This document shows, piece by piece, positions 8,340 through 16,481 of a stretch of DNA of 31,582 bases; positions within the stretch are counted from its first letter, which is position 1; each line of letters starts with the position of its first letter. Position numbers and translations under genes: made by a program. The DNA is from JAOUEA01 sp035711865. Lineage in GTDB: Bacteria > Actinomycetota > UBA4738 > HRBIN12. The DNA lies in contig DASTBT010000096.1 in assembly GCA_035711865.1 (NCBI GenBank), forward strand, positions 1 to 31,582, given 5' to 3'. The notes under the pieces were generated by a model. The model saw only the letters and a program-made list of their open reading frames with translations. It searched no databases and was not told the DNA's origin.

Positions 8340-9098
8340 TCACTCCACGTCGCGGGTCATCGTGACGGCGATGCCGGCCGCGAGGGCGATCGCCAGGTAC
8401 AGCGCCATCAGCAGTCCCGAGACGAGCGGCGAGAAGAGCTCGACCGTCCCCGTCTGCGAGAGAGCCGCCGTGAGCCCCGAGAACGGGAGCCACCTGACCG
8501 CGCCGGGAAGGATCGCACCGACCACCGACTCGACGACGAGCGCCCACCCGAGGACACCGAGGATCGCGATCAGCTGGCTGCGCAGCGCGGCACCGGCCGC
8601 GGCGCCCATGGCGGCCGAGAAGGCCGAGCCCGCCCCGACCGCCGCCATCGCGACCACGACCGACCATCCGATCGGCACGGCGTCGCCCTTCAGGGCGAAC
8701 GTGGTCGTGACCGCGACGAGGGGGATCAGCCCCCCGATCAGCCCGAACGCGAAGCCGGCAAGACCCGCACCGATGACCTTCGCGACGACGACGGGGATCC
8801 GGGTCGGTGTCGCGAGGAACGTTCCCGACAGCGTGCGATGGCGATGTTCTGTCGTCATCGTCGTCGCCCCGAGCACGAGTGCGAAGACGCCGACGATCGA
8901 CCCGGTCGCGATGAAGTCCCGCACGTCCTCGAGGGTCTCGATCGGAGTGATGCCCGACTCGAGGCCCTCGGGCGACCCGGCGATCGCGAGGGTCGCGACG
9001 ACGCCGAGCGTCACGAGACCCACCCCGCCGAGCAAGAGCCCGATCCAGAACCTGGTCGTGCGGACCTTGGCGACCTCGACGGCGATCAGTCGTATCAC
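8340..9098 (-). CDS. ABC-2-type transporter permease
   Basis: 252 residues with about six hydrophobic helices and the ABC-2 layout: a short cytoplasmic N-terminus (IRLIAVEVAKVRTTRFW), a first helix, an extracytoplasmic loop with acidic residues, then the HRHRTLSGTFLATPTR segment common to Nat/Bcr-type permeases. GTG at 9098 overlaps the ATPase stop by 4 bp (GTGA), fixing the start and making translation coupled. It forms the membrane half of an exporter with the upstream ATPase; substrate unknown. Confidence 0.88.
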   Translation of the reverse strand: MIRLIAVEVAKVRTTRFWIGLLLGGVGLVTLGVVATLAIAGSPEGLESGITPIETLEDVRDFIATGSIVGVFALVLGATTMTTEHRHRTLSGTFLATPTRIPVVVAKVIGAGLAGFAFGLIGGLIPLVAVTTTFALKGDAVPIGWSVVVAMAAVGAGSAFSAAMGAAAGAALRSQLIAILGVLGWALVVESVVGAILPGAVRWLPFSGLTAALSQTGTVELFSPLVSGLLMALYLAIALAAGIAVTMTRDVE

Positions 9099-10057
9099 GC
9101 GACGTCCTGCGGAGGCGGGGGGATCGGCGGCGGTCCATCTGCCTCCGGCTCGCCGCCGGTGAGCTCGAGGAACGCCTGCTCCAACGAAGCCGCCCGGCCG
9201 CGCAACTCGTGCAGCACGGCCCCCTCGGCCGACGCGACCTCCCCTACCCGCTCGATGGCGACACCCGTGACCGAGAACGCCGAGGGGTCGTCGCCGTCGC
9301 TGGTCGAGGCCCCCACTTCCTCCAAGGCCTGTCGCAGCCTGGGGGCGTCGGGCGAGCGCACGACCACGTCGTGGGCGATCGTCGACGTGATGGATTCGAC
9401 CGGCCCTTCCCGGATCAGGCGGCCATGGTCGATCACGACGAGCCGGTCGACCGTCTGCGCCATCTCGGCCAATAGGTGGCTCGAGACGAGCACCGTGCGC
9501 CCGGCGTCCGCGAACGCCCGCAGGAAGCCGCGCAGCCATGCCACCCCGGCCGGATCGAGCCCGTTGCCCGGCTCGTCGAGCACGAGCACCTCGGGATCGC
9601 CCAACAGGGCGGTGGCCAGGCCGAGCCGCTGGCGCATGCCGCTCGAGTAACCGCCCGCTCGGCGGTCCGCGTACTCGCGCATCGCCACCTGGTCGAGCAC
9701 GGCATCGACCCGCGCGAGATCGATACGCCCCGACCTCGCCGCGATGCGCAGGTGCGCGCGTCCGGCGCGCCCCGGGTGGAAGCCGGTGCTCTCGAGCAGC
9801 GCGCCGACCCGAGCCGCGGGCCGGTCGAGCGACGCGTACCGCCTGCCCAGCACGAGCGCGTCGCCCTCGGTCGGCTTCGCCAGCCCGAGCAGCACGCGCA
9901 TCGTGGTGGTCTTCCCGGCGCCGTTGGGGCCGAGGAACCCCGTGATCTGCCCGCGCTCGACGGTGAACGAGAGTGCGTCGACCGCGGTGATCTCGCCGAA
10001 CCGCTTCGTGAGGCCGACGACCTCGATCGCGGGCTGTCGCGTGTCCGCCGTGCTCAT
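9095..10057 (-). CDS. ABC transporter ATP-binding protein (drug/lipid exporter type)
   Basis: 320 residues. Walker A is GPNGAGKT (43-50), the signature is SSGMRQR, Walker B is VLVLDEPGNGLDP, and the switch His follows in SSHLLAEM. The C-terminal ~90 residues, ending in a Pro-rich run, are the extension typical of ATPases paired with ABC-2 permeases (CcmA/DrrA-like). The ATG at 10057 overlaps the methyltransferase stop (ATGA) and its own stop overlaps the permease start (GTGA). The operon order suggests one multicistronic mRNA from the promoter at 10677. Substrate not inferable. Confidence 0.92.
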   Translation of the reverse strand: MSTADTRQPAIEVVGLTKRFGEITAVDALSFTVERGQITGFLGPNGAGKTTTMRVLLGLAKPTEGDALVLGRRYASLDRPAARVGALLESTGFHPGRAGRAHLRIAARSGRIDLARVDAVLDQVAMREYADRRAGGYSSGMRQRLGLATALLGDPEVLVLDEPGNGLDPAGVAWLRGFLRAFADAGRTVLVSSHLLAEMAQTVDRLVVIDHGRLIREGPVESITSTIAHDVVVRSPDAPRLRQALEEVGASTSDGDDPSAFSVTGVAIERVGEVASAEGAVLHELRGRAASLEQAFLELTGGEPEADGPPPIPPPPQDVA

Positions 10058-10668
10058 ATGCCGAGCAGCGTCGCTCTCCACGCGCGCGCGTGGCCCTGCT
10101 CGAGGTTCGTCTCGAACACCGCCGGCACGATCTCGATGACACGCCAGCCGTGGGAGAACGTGGCCCTCAGCTCTGCCTCGGTCACCCGGCGTGGCCCCCA
10201 GCCGGTCGGCTCGTCATCGCTGAAGCAGAGCAGGTGGAGCACCCCGTCGGGCTCGAGCGCCTCCCGCAGGCTCTCGGCGTAGACGGGGCGCTCGTGGTCG
10301 TCGAGCACGTGGAACAGACCGCAGTCCAACGCCGAGGCGAAGCGTCGTCCCAACCCGCCGACGCCGAAGGCATCGGCGACGAGGAATCCCGCACCCGGCA
10401 GGCCCCGTTCCCTGGCCTTGTCCATCGCCTTGCCGATCGCCCGGGGCGATGCGTCGATGCCGAGGACCTCGAGCTCGCGCTCGGCGAGCGCGAGCGCGTT
10501 CTCGCCGGTCCCGCAGCCGACGTCGATCACGGGGGAGCGGAAGGACCCCGCCTGCGCGAGCGTGACCACCTCCCGCTGGGGTCGCCCGATGTCCCAGGGA
10601 GGCACGCCGATGTACGCGTCGTCGAATCCGCCGCCGCTCGGGTACTCGGATGCCCGCAGGTTGCGCAT
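10054..10668 (-). CDS. class I SAM-dependent methyltransferase
   Basis: 204 residues with a Rossmann methyltransferase core: motif I VIDVGCGTGEN (about 47-57), acidic motif II ending in GIDAS, and LDCGLFHVLDD before strand 4. The N-terminal PPWDIGRPQ element is typical of thiopurine/small-molecule-type methyltransferases. The ATG at 10668 is preferred to a TTG at 10677, since a TAGGGT -10 box ends 8 nt before the ATG and there is no Shine-Dalgarno. It heads the methyltransferase-ATPase-permease(-cyclase) gene set, so it may modify or detoxify what the pump exports. Confidence 0.88.
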   Translation of the reverse strand: MRNLRASEYPSGGGFDDAYIGVPPWDIGRPQREVVTLAQAGSFRSPVIDVGCGTGENALALAERELEVLGIDASPRAIGKAMDKARERGLPGAGFLVADAFGVGGLGRRFASALDCGLFHVLDDHERPVYAESLREALEPDGVLHLLCFSDDEPTGWGPRRVTEAELRATFSHGWRVIEIVPAVFETNLEQGHARAWRATLLGI

Positions 10669-10676
10669 GGGAGGCA

Positions 10677-10682
10677 ACCCTA
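10677..10682 (-). promoter_or_regulatory. -10 box of a probable leaderless promoter for the methyltransferase operon
   Basis: TAGGGT on the minus strand, 8 nt before the ATG at 10668, with no ribosome site between. It lies within the 71-bp divergent gap shared with the gene at 10740. Confidence 0.4.
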
Positions 10683-10739
10683 GCCGGTCGGAACCATCCG
10701 AGCGATACGGTTGGTGCCCGTCACGCCACAGGGGGATCG

Positions 10740-11102
10740 ATGAGCGACGAGCGATACGAACGGGGCCGGGAACGGTTCCTCGAGGTGCACGACGAGAGGG
10801 CTCTGGCCGCGGTCCTGGGACTGGGCGAGCTGGGGCGTCTGATCGTGGAGACGGTCTACGGCGACGTCTTCACGAGGCCGGGGCTATCCATCCGGGACCG
10901 GGAGCTGGCGGCCGTGGCCGCGCTCGTCGCGCTCGGTCGGTCGGCGCAGATCCCCCAACACCTGCGGGCGTCGTTGAAGGCGGGCCTCACAGCCGATGAG
11001 CTCGGGGAGGTGATCATGCAGACGGCCACGATCGCCGGCTTCCCGCCGGCGATGAACGCCATGGCGACGCTGAGGACGATCGCCGGCGAGCAGAAGGTAT
11101 GA
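10740..11102 (+). CDS. carboxymuconolactone decarboxylase-family protein
   Basis: 120 residues, about the size of single-domain CMD proteins. The pattern RDRELAAVAALVALGR, then QIPQHLRASLKAGLTADE, then EVIMQTATIAGFPPAMNA matches PcaC-like gamma-carboxymuconolactone decarboxylases: the conserved His in QHLR is present and the AhpD-type CxxC is absent. This argues against a peroxidase and for a decarboxylase or a related isomerase. AGGGGGA lies 4 nt before the ATG at 10740. The next gene starts one base after this stop, so they are coupled. No other aromatic-degradation gene is nearby, so the substrate is open. Confidence 0.85.
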   Translation: MSDERYERGRERFLEVHDERALAAVLGLGELGRLIVETVYGDVFTRPGLSIRDRELAAVAALVALGRSAQIPQHLRASLKAGLTADELGEVIMQTATIAGFPPAMNAMATLRTIAGEQKV

Positions 11103-11103
11103 G

Positions 11104-11460
11104 ATGCCGGTGATCGAGATCTCGACGTTGCCGACATCGGACGACATCGACCTGTCGAGCGCGCTGGGGGAGGTCGCCACCGAGGTCGCCGGCTTCCTCG
11201 GGGAAGAGCCTCGGGGTACCTGGGCCATCCACCGTCCGATCGCTCCCGGGAGCTACGCCGAAGGGCGTGACGCACCGAGATCCCAGCCCGGCGAGACACA
11301 CCCCGCGATCGTGCGAGTGCTCGCGAACCGCGAACCTCAGGAGGTCTCGGGCCTCCTGAGGGCCGTCGGCGATGCCGTCGTCCGGGCCTTCGGACTCGAA
11401 GAGGGCAACGTCGTCGTGCTGTGGGAGCCAGCCGACCCCGACCGGATGTTCTGGGGCTGA
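11104..11460 (+). CDS. tautomerase-superfamily-like small protein
   Basis: 118 residues starting Met-Pro-Val-Ile. An N-terminal proline exposed after Met removal is the catalytic base of 4-oxalocrotonate/MIF tautomerases, and the first strand (PVIEISTLP) fits. The later segment PQEVSGLLRAVGDAVVRAFG is the long helix expected before the second strand (VVVLWEP), and the end DRMFWG resembles the aromatic C-terminus of the fold. Its length is that of a two-unit or cis-CaaD-like member. One base separates it from the preceding decarboxylase-like gene; the pair suggests a two-step conversion of an enol or keto acid. The family call rests on these patterns only. Confidence 0.6.
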   Translation: MPVIEISTLPTSDDIDLSSALGEVATEVAGFLGEEPRGTWAIHRPIAPGSYAEGRDAPRSQPGETHPAIVRVLANREPQEVSGLLRAVGDAVVRAFGLEEGNVVVLWEPADPDRMFWG

Positions 11461-11560
11461 ACGTGCAGGGGCAGGGCAACGGGCACCGGAACAACGGGGG
11501 ACGATGCGGGTGGACACGGCCTGGGCATCACCGACACGATGGTCGTGGAGGTGGATGACG

Positions 11561-11854
11561 ATGACCGAAGGCAGTCCGTCGGACCCGGGCGAGCGTTCCC
11601 TGCGTGAGCGCGCGGTGGAACGGATCAAGAAGAAGGACGAGTTCCGTACCCACGTGCTGGCCTACGTGTTGGTGAACGCGTTCCTGGTGGTGATCTGGGC
11701 GATCTCCGGGCCCGACAACTTCTTCTGGCCGATCTTCTCGATACTCGGGTGGGGCATCGGTCTCGCGTTCCACGCCTGGGACACCTATCGCGACGGCGAG
11801 CCGACCGAGGAGAGGATCCAGCGCGAGATCGATCGGCTGCGCAGGTCCGGCTAG
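11561..11854 (+). CDS. 2TM domain protein
   Basis: 97 residues: an acidic N-terminus, a basic helix (RAVERIKKKDEFRTHVLAY), two membrane helices (about 32-50 and 56-74) separated by SGPDNFF, and a basic helical tail (EERIQREIDRL). This is the 2TM domain also found fused to histidine kinases and signalling proteins; alone its role is unknown. Start: ATG at 11561 has GGAGG 9 nt upstream; the in-frame ATG at 11555 is too close to that site. The 100 bp before it hold no recognisable gene. Confidence 0.8.
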   Translation: MTEGSPSDPGERSLRERAVERIKKKDEFRTHVLAYVLVNAFLVVIWAISGPDNFFWPIFSILGWGIGLAFHAWDTYRDGEPTEERIQREIDRLRRSG

Positions 11855-11916
11855 CGAACGAGCGAGGCGGTCCGGGAAGACGTGTGCCTCGCGACCGCGC
11901 TCCGTCGAGCACGGTC

Positions 11917-11922
11917 TATCCT
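11917..11922 (+). promoter_or_regulatory. -10 box of a leaderless promoter for the PAC2 gene
   Basis: TATCCT ends 6 nt before the ATG at 11929 and no ribosome site intervenes, as expected for a leaderless actinobacterial transcript. Confidence 0.55.
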
Positions 11923-11928
11923 GGCGCC

Positions 11929-12789
11929 ATGTCCCTGTTCCGCGTGCGCGACGACCTGCCCACCCTCAGGGCGCCCGTATTGATCGGTGCGTTCGACGGA
12001 TGGATCGACGCCGGCGGTGCGGCGTCCGGCGCGGCCGGTCGCCTCGCCGACGACGGGGAGACGTTCGCGACGGCCGACGGAGACGCCCTGTTCGACTACC
12101 GGTCGCGGCGTCCCGTGCTCGACGTGGTCGACGGCACCCTGACCCATCTGGAGTGGCCGCAGATCTCGATCGCACGAAGGGCCGAGTCCGAACGTGACCT
12201 GTTGGTGCTCCACGGACCCGAGCCCGATTTCCGGTGGCGGGAGCTCGCGGAACAGGTGATGGAGACGGCCGTCAGGTTGGGCGTGGTGCAGTGGATGAGT
12301 CTGGGCGCGGTGCCCGCGGCGGTGCCACACACGCGAGCCGTGCACGTGTTCGGCACGGCCTCGTCCGAAGGCCTGCTCCTCGACGACGTGGAGCAGGGGC
12401 CGCAGGGGCTCTTGCGGGTTCCGGCCGCCGCGCTGTCGGTGATCGAGTCCGCCGTGGCGGGAGCGGGCATCCCGACGGTGGGTTTCTACGCGCAGGTGCC
12501 GCACTACGTCGGCGGTGCCTACGCGGCCGGCACGATCGCCCTGCTCGAGCAGCTTGGCCGACACGTCGGCGTGGATTTCGCGCTCGGCGACCTGCCTCAG
12601 GATGCGCTCGACCAGCGCCAACGGCTCGACGCCGCGGTCGGCAGCGACGACGACGCGCGGGAGTATCTGGAACGTCTCGAGGCGATCGCCGGGCAGGACC
12701 AGCTGCCGACGAGCGACGAGCTCGCTTCCGAGATCGAGCGTTTCCTGCAGCAGGAAGCAGGGGGCGAGGAACCGCCGAGGCTCGGCTGA
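11929..12789 (+). CDS. PAC2-family protein
   Basis: 286 residues with the PAC2 fold (proteasome-assembly-chaperone-2 type), common in actinobacteria. Hallmarks are the opening VLIGAFDGWIDAGGAASGA, the LLVLHGPEPDFRW segment, the GAVPAAVPHTRAVHV stretch and IPTVGFYAQVPHYVGG, followed by a helical acidic tail (LASEIERFLQQE). The bacterial homologues have no settled biochemical role, and no proteasome gene lies in this window. It appears to have its own leaderless promoter and converges with the corrinoid operon, 21 bp from the cobS stop. Confidence 0.9.
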   Translation: MSLFRVRDDLPTLRAPVLIGAFDGWIDAGGAASGAAGRLADDGETFATADGDALFDYRSRRPVLDVVDGTLTHLEWPQISIARRAESERDLLVLHGPEPDFRWRELAEQVMETAVRLGVVQWMSLGAVPAAVPHTRAVHVFGTASSEGLLLDDVEQGPQGLLRVPAAALSVIESAVAGAGIPTVGFYAQVPHYVGGAYAAGTIALLEQLGRHVGVDFALGDLPQDALDQRQRLDAAVGSDDDAREYLERLEAIAGQDQLPTSDELASEIERFLQQEAGGEEPPRLG

Positions 12790-12810
12790 CCGTCGGGCCG
12801 GAACTGTCCG

Positions 12811-13590
12811 TCAGTGGGTCACGAACGCGACGACGCCCGCCAGCAGCACCGACATCTCGACGAGCTGGTTCGCGGCGCCGAGTTGATCGCCGTTGATGCC
12901 GCCGACCTTCCGGCGAACGATCTGCGTCGCGAGCAGGCACGCTAGGGCGACGACGGCGACCGGCAACCACGCCCATGGTCCGAAGCCGACCAACGACGCG
13001 AGGGCGGTAACCGTGGCAACCACCCACGCCATCCGTGTCGGTGGTCCGACGAGCGTGGCCAGGCCATCCGTCGCAAGGGGCAGGACTCGAAGCATCACCA
13101 GCGACGAGTAGCGGCCGAGCACCATGGCAGGCACGAGCGTCGCGGCGAACGCCGACAGCGGCATGGGCGCCAGGGCGAGGAACTTGGCGGCGAGCAGCCC
13201 GATCAGGGCCACGGTTCCATACGTGCCCAGACGGCTGTCGTGCATGATGCGGAGCCGCTCCTCGGGCGTCCGACCTCCCCACAACCCGTCGACGGCATCG
13301 GCGAAGCCGTCCTCGTGGAAGGCACCGGTCGTCACCACCATCGCGGTCAGGGCCGACACCGTGGCGAGCGGCGCTCCGAGCCATGGCTCGAACGCCCAGC
13401 GCACGACGAGGCCGATCGCGGCCACCGCCACACCGACGGCGGGGAAGGCCCCCGCCGCCCGACGCAGGTCGCCGGGCTCGAAGCGGACACGGACGGGGAT
13501 ACGCGTGAGGAGCTGCACGGCCGCGCCGACCAGCCGGACCCAGCTCGCCGGTCCCCGGTCCCCCACGCCCGCATCACGGTGGGTCGTCAC
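12811..13590 (-). CDS. cobS: adenosylcobinamide-GDP ribazoletransferase (cobalamin synthase)
   Basis: 259 residues, integral membrane, several helices. It joins adenosylcobinamide-GDP to alpha-ribazole (or its phosphate) to give adenosylcobalamin, the last step of nucleotide-loop assembly. The signature HEDGFADAVDGLWGG (metal-binding acidic residues) and RLGTYGT are present, and the C-terminal VGGINGDQLGAANQLVE is the conserved second acidic motif. GTG at 13590 is chosen because it overlaps the cobT stop (GTGA); a GTG at 13602 would add four residues. Last gene of the riboswitch operon. Confidence 0.93.
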   Translation of the reverse strand: MTTHRDAGVGDRGPASWVRLVGAAVQLLTRIPVRVRFEPGDLRRAAGAFPAVGVAVAAIGLVVRWAFEPWLGAPLATVSALTAMVVTTGAFHEDGFADAVDGLWGGRTPEERLRIMHDSRLGTYGTVALIGLLAAKFLALAPMPLSAFAATLVPAMVLGRYSSLVMLRVLPLATDGLATLVGPPTRMAWVVATVTALASLVGFGPWAWLPVAVVALACLLATQIVRRKVGGINGDQLGAANQLVEMSVLLAGVVAFVTH

Positions 13591-14582
13591 GCGAGCCCCC
13601 ACTCCTCGAACGTCGACACGTCGGTGACGGCCGCCGCGGCCAACCTCAGGATCGGCAGGACCACGAGGGCGCCGGTCCCCTCGCCCAGCCGAAGCCCGAG
13701 GTCGACGAGCGGTTCCTGCCCGAGCATCCCGAGCAGCTCGGCGTGACCCGCTTCGGCCGATCGATGTCCCGCGACACAGTGATCGAGCGATCCATGGCGA
13801 GCGAGATGCAGCGGTGCTACCGCTGCCCCGACGACGAAGCCGTCGAGTATCACCGGGATCGACCGCCGCCGCGCCTCGACGACGGCGGCCGCGATCGCGA
13901 CGAGCTCCGCGCCACCCACCTCACGCAGCACCTCGAGCGGTGGAAGGGCGTGGGTCCGGCTCTGCGCGGCCCGCACGGCCGCGATCTTCCGCCCAAACCC
14001 TTCGTCATCGACGCCCGTCCCTCGTCCCGTCCATCGGGACGCATCACCGCCGAACAGCGAAGTGCACACCGCGGCGGACGCAGTCGTGTTCCCGATGCCC
14101 ATCTCGCCGAAGACGAGCAGATCGGCGCCGTCGTTCTCCGCAGCTTCGACGGCCGATCGGCCGGAGGTGACACACGCTTCGAACCGGGCATGCGACAAGG
14201 CCGCCTCGACCCGGATGTCCCCGGTCGGAACGCCGACCCCGACGTCGATGGCGAGGAAGCGCGCGCCCAACTCGCGCGACATCGCCGTGGCGGTCGCCGC
14301 ACCAGCCTCGAGTGCGGCGAGCATCGCCTTCGTCACCTCGGCCGGGTAGGCGCTCACGCCGACCGAGGCGACACCGTGGTCGGCCGCGAACACGATCGTC
14401 GCGGGACGGTCGACCGACGGCCGGGTCGTGCGTTGCCAACCCGCGAGCCAGGCCGCGAGCTCGTCGAGCCGAGCCAGCGCTCCGCCCGGTCGAAGGACCG
14501 AGGCCGCCCGTCGCTCGACCGCGAGCCGCGAGGCTGTGTCGGGCTCGGGGAGGTCGACGAGCATCTCGGCGAGCGCGTTCAT
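13587..14582 (-). CDS. cobT: nicotinate-nucleotide:dimethylbenzimidazole phosphoribosyltransferase
   Basis: 331 residues. It activates the lower-ligand base by transferring phosphoribose from nicotinate mononucleotide, giving alpha-ribazole phosphate for CobS. Seen: FAADHGVASVGVSAYP near residue 70, GEMGIGNTTASAAV, GHRSAEAGHAELL and the catalytic Glu301 in RLGEGTGA. Length matches the family. The ATG at 14582 overlaps the cobU stop (ATGA); the reading frame is open further upstream but only as antisense of cobU. No bluB or other base-synthesis gene is nearby. Confidence 0.95.
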   Translation of the reverse strand: MNALAEMLVDLPEPDTASRLAVERRAASVLRPGGALARLDELAAWLAGWQRTTRPSVDRPATIVFAADHGVASVGVSAYPAEVTKAMLAALEAGAATATAMSRELGARFLAIDVGVGVPTGDIRVEAALSHARFEACVTSGRSAVEAAENDGADLLVFGEMGIGNTTASAAVCTSLFGGDASRWTGRGTGVDDEGFGRKIAAVRAAQSRTHALPPLEVLREVGGAELVAIAAAVVEARRRSIPVILDGFVVGAAVAPLHLARHGSLDHCVAGHRSAEAGHAELLGMLGQEPLVDLGLRLGEGTGALVVLPILRLAAAAVTDVSTFEEWGLA

Positions 14583-15118
14583 CCCAACAGCTCCGCGGTG
14601 TCGATCGCGGGGAGCGGCAACGCGCGACCGGCGACCACGAGCCAAGCGCGCTCGGCCCGGGCCGCGAACTCGACATTCACACGGCCGAGCACGTCGCGGT
14701 AGACCCGCGCCAGGTCGTTCACGGGCACGATCCCCCAGCCGACCTCGTTCGTGACCACGACCGTCGGTGCGTCGCGCGAGGCGGCGAGCTGGGCGCCCTC
14801 GCGCGCCAGGCCGGCGACGATCGCACCGTCGTCGCCGGCACCGATCCGGTTCGACGTCCACAGGGTGAGGCAGTCGACGATCGCGAACGCATCAGCTGCG
14901 ACCGCGGCGATCGCACCACCGAGGTCGAGCGGCTCCTCGTGCACGAGCCACCCCTCGGGGCGCTCGGCGCGGTGCCGCTCGATGCGTTCGCGCATCTCCG
15001 CGTCGCCGGCCTCCGCGGTGACGACCACCTCGACGGGACCACCCCATCGGGCGGCGAGGCCCGCGGCGAGGCGAGACTTCCCGCTCGACACCGGCCCCGT
15101 GAGCAGCGTGAGCGCCAT
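14579..15118 (-). CDS. cobU: adenosylcobinamide kinase/adenosylcobinamide-phosphate guanylyltransferase
   Basis: 179 residues. This bifunctional enzyme phosphorylates adenosylcobinamide and then transfers GMP to it. The P-loop is GPVSSGKS (8-15), and His49 in RIERHRAERP is the expected guanylylated residue. LDLGGAIAA, VDCLTLWTSN and VTNEVGWGIVP are further family motifs. The ATG at 15118 shares one base with the cobO stop (TGATG). It is the salvage entry point for imported cobinamide. The equivalent name cobP is used in aerobic-pathway organisms. Confidence 0.95.
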   Translation of the reverse strand: MALTLLTGPVSSGKSRLAAGLAARWGGPVEVVVTAEAGDAEMRERIERHRAERPEGWLVHEEPLDLGGAIAAVAADAFAIVDCLTLWTSNRIGAGDDGAIVAGLAREGAQLAASRDAPTVVVTNEVGWGIVPVNDLARVYRDVLGRVNVEFAARAERAWLVVAGRALPLPAIDTAELLG

Positions 15119-15684
15119 CAGTAGTCGATACCCCGTTTCGCCAGGATGCCGGCCTCGAAGGCGTGCTTCACGTTTCGCATCTCGGTGACCGTGTCGGCGA
15201 CCTCCACGAGGGACGCAGGGGCGTTGCGGCCCGTGACCACCACGCTGACACGATCGTCACGGCCCCGGATCTGCCCGATCACCTCGTCGGTGTCGAGCCA
15301 GCCCCACTGCAGCGGGTGCGTGACCTCGTCGAGCACCACCAGCTCATGTGTCCCCTCGGCGAGCGCCGCGGACGCCGGTCGCCACGCCTCGCGAGCAAGG
15401 GCGGCGCTCGCCTCCAGGTCCTCGGAGTCCCAACTGAAGCCGTCGCCGACGACCCGCCATTCCGCCCCGAGTCCCTCGAGGGTCTCCTGCTCCCCCGACC
15501 GCCACGCACCCGACTTCACGAACTGCACCACGAGCACCCGCCAGCCGCGGGCGAGCGCCCGGAGCACCACGCCCATCGCCGCAGTGCTCTTGCCCTTGCC
15601 GTCGCCCGTATGCACGAGCACGATCGAGCGGGCATGCTCGCGGGCGGCCGTGTCGGGAGCGGAGGTCGGCGGCTCGACCGTCAC
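15118..15684 (-). CDS. cobO: corrinoid adenosyltransferase (CobO/CobA type)
   Basis: 188 residues. It transfers the 5'-deoxyadenosyl group of ATP to Co(I) corrinoids, producing the adenosylated form CobU needs. Seen: the P-loop-like HTGDGKGKSTAAMG (25-38), VVQFVKSGAW, and LVVLDEVTHPLQWGWL, which is the Walker B-like stretch of the CobA family rather than the PduO or EutT types. The C-terminus ends in AGILAKRGIDY, the usual family ending. GTG at 15684 overlaps the btuD stop (GTGA). Essential for salvage of incomplete corrinoids. Confidence 0.94.
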   Translation of the reverse strand: MTVEPPTSAPDTAAREHARSIVLVHTGDGKGKSTAAMGVVLRALARGWRVLVVQFVKSGAWRSGEQETLEGLGAEWRVVGDGFSWDSEDLEASAALAREAWRPASAALAEGTHELVVLDEVTHPLQWGWLDTDEVIGQIRGRDDRVSVVVTGRNAPASLVEVADTVTEMRNVKHAFEAGILAKRGIDY

Positions 15685-16481
15685 GATCCCTCGACCTGTT
15701 CGACGGGGAGGTGTCGACGCACCGGAACGACCAGGTGCCCGGAGCCGTCGACGTGGACGAGTCGCACCGATGCACCGAAGAACTCGTGCACGGTGCGTTC
15801 GGTGAGCACCGAGCCGGGAACCCCCTCAGCCACTTGGTTCCCCTCGTGGAGCAGGAGGAGACGATCCGCGAATTGGCCTGCGAGTGAGAGGTCGTGCAGC
15901 GCCGACACGACCGTGACGCCGCGCTCTCGCCGCAGCGTCTCGATCAGCTCGAGCACCTCCTGCTGCCGGCCGACGTCGAGCGAGGTCGTCGGTTCGTCGA
16001 GCACCAGCAGGGATGGTTCCTGTGCCAGGGCCCGCGCCACGAACACACGCTGGACCTCCCCCCCCGAGAGGGTGTGCATCGGCCGGGCGGCGACGCTCGC
16101 CAGCCCGAGGCTGTCGAGCACCTCCGCCACGACCTCGCGGTCGCGCCTGCCCATCGATCCGAAGTACGAGATGTGCGGGGTGCGTCCGAGCCCCACGTAC
16201 TCGACGACCGTCGTCCCGTCGGGCACGGTCGGCTTCTGAACGACCATGGCGATGTGCCGAGCGAGTTCACGCCGGCGTATGCCGATCGCGTCCCGACCAT
16301 CCATCAGCACCTGCCCACGATGCGGGATCAGACCGATGATGGCCCGCAGCAGCGTGGACTTGCCCGCCCCGTTCGGCCCCAACACGCCCAGCCAGCCTGC
16401 CGCCGGCAGCGCGCAGGTCACCCCCCGGACGACGTCGCGTCCCGCGAGCTGCACCCGAACGTCGCGGAGCTGCAGGTTCAC
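15681..16481 (-). CDS. btuD: corrinoid ABC transporter ATP-binding protein
   Basis: 266 residues. Walker A GPNGAGKS (35-42), Q loop VVQKPTVPDG, signature LSGGEVQRV, Walker B LLVLDEPTTSLD and switch His in SALHDLSLAG are all intact. It belongs to the FecE/BtuD group, which pairs with FecCD-type permeases. The assignment to corrinoid rather than siderophore uptake rests on the riboswitch and the downstream cob genes. GTG at 16481 overlaps the btuC stop (GTGA). Upstream in-frame codons belong to the antisense of btuC. Confidence 0.9.
   Translation of the reverse strand: MNLQLRDVRVQLAGRDVVRGVTCALPAAGWLGVLGPNGAGKSTLLRAIIGLIPHRGQVLMDGRDAIGIRRRELARHIAMVVQKPTVPDGTTVVEYVGLGRTPHISYFGSMGRRDREVVAEVLDSLGLASVAARPMHTLSGGEVQRVFVARALAQEPSLLVLDEPTTSLDVGRQQEVLELIETLRRERGVTVVSALHDLSLAGQFADRLLLLHEGNQVAEGVPGSVLTERTVHEFFGASVRLVHVDGSGHLVVPVRRHLPVEQVEGS

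Noticed and set aside
6899..9650. Long plus-strand frames antisense to the cyclase and ABC genes
   Set aside because: Composition is shadow-like and the opposite strand carries complete, motif-bearing genes.
8340..10142. One continuous minus-strand frame that could be read as a 600-residue fusion ending in the ABC permease
   Set aside because: Its first two thirds are an out-of-frame shadow of the ATPase, which has intact Walker motifs in another frame; the permease starts at the GTG overlapping the ATPase stop.
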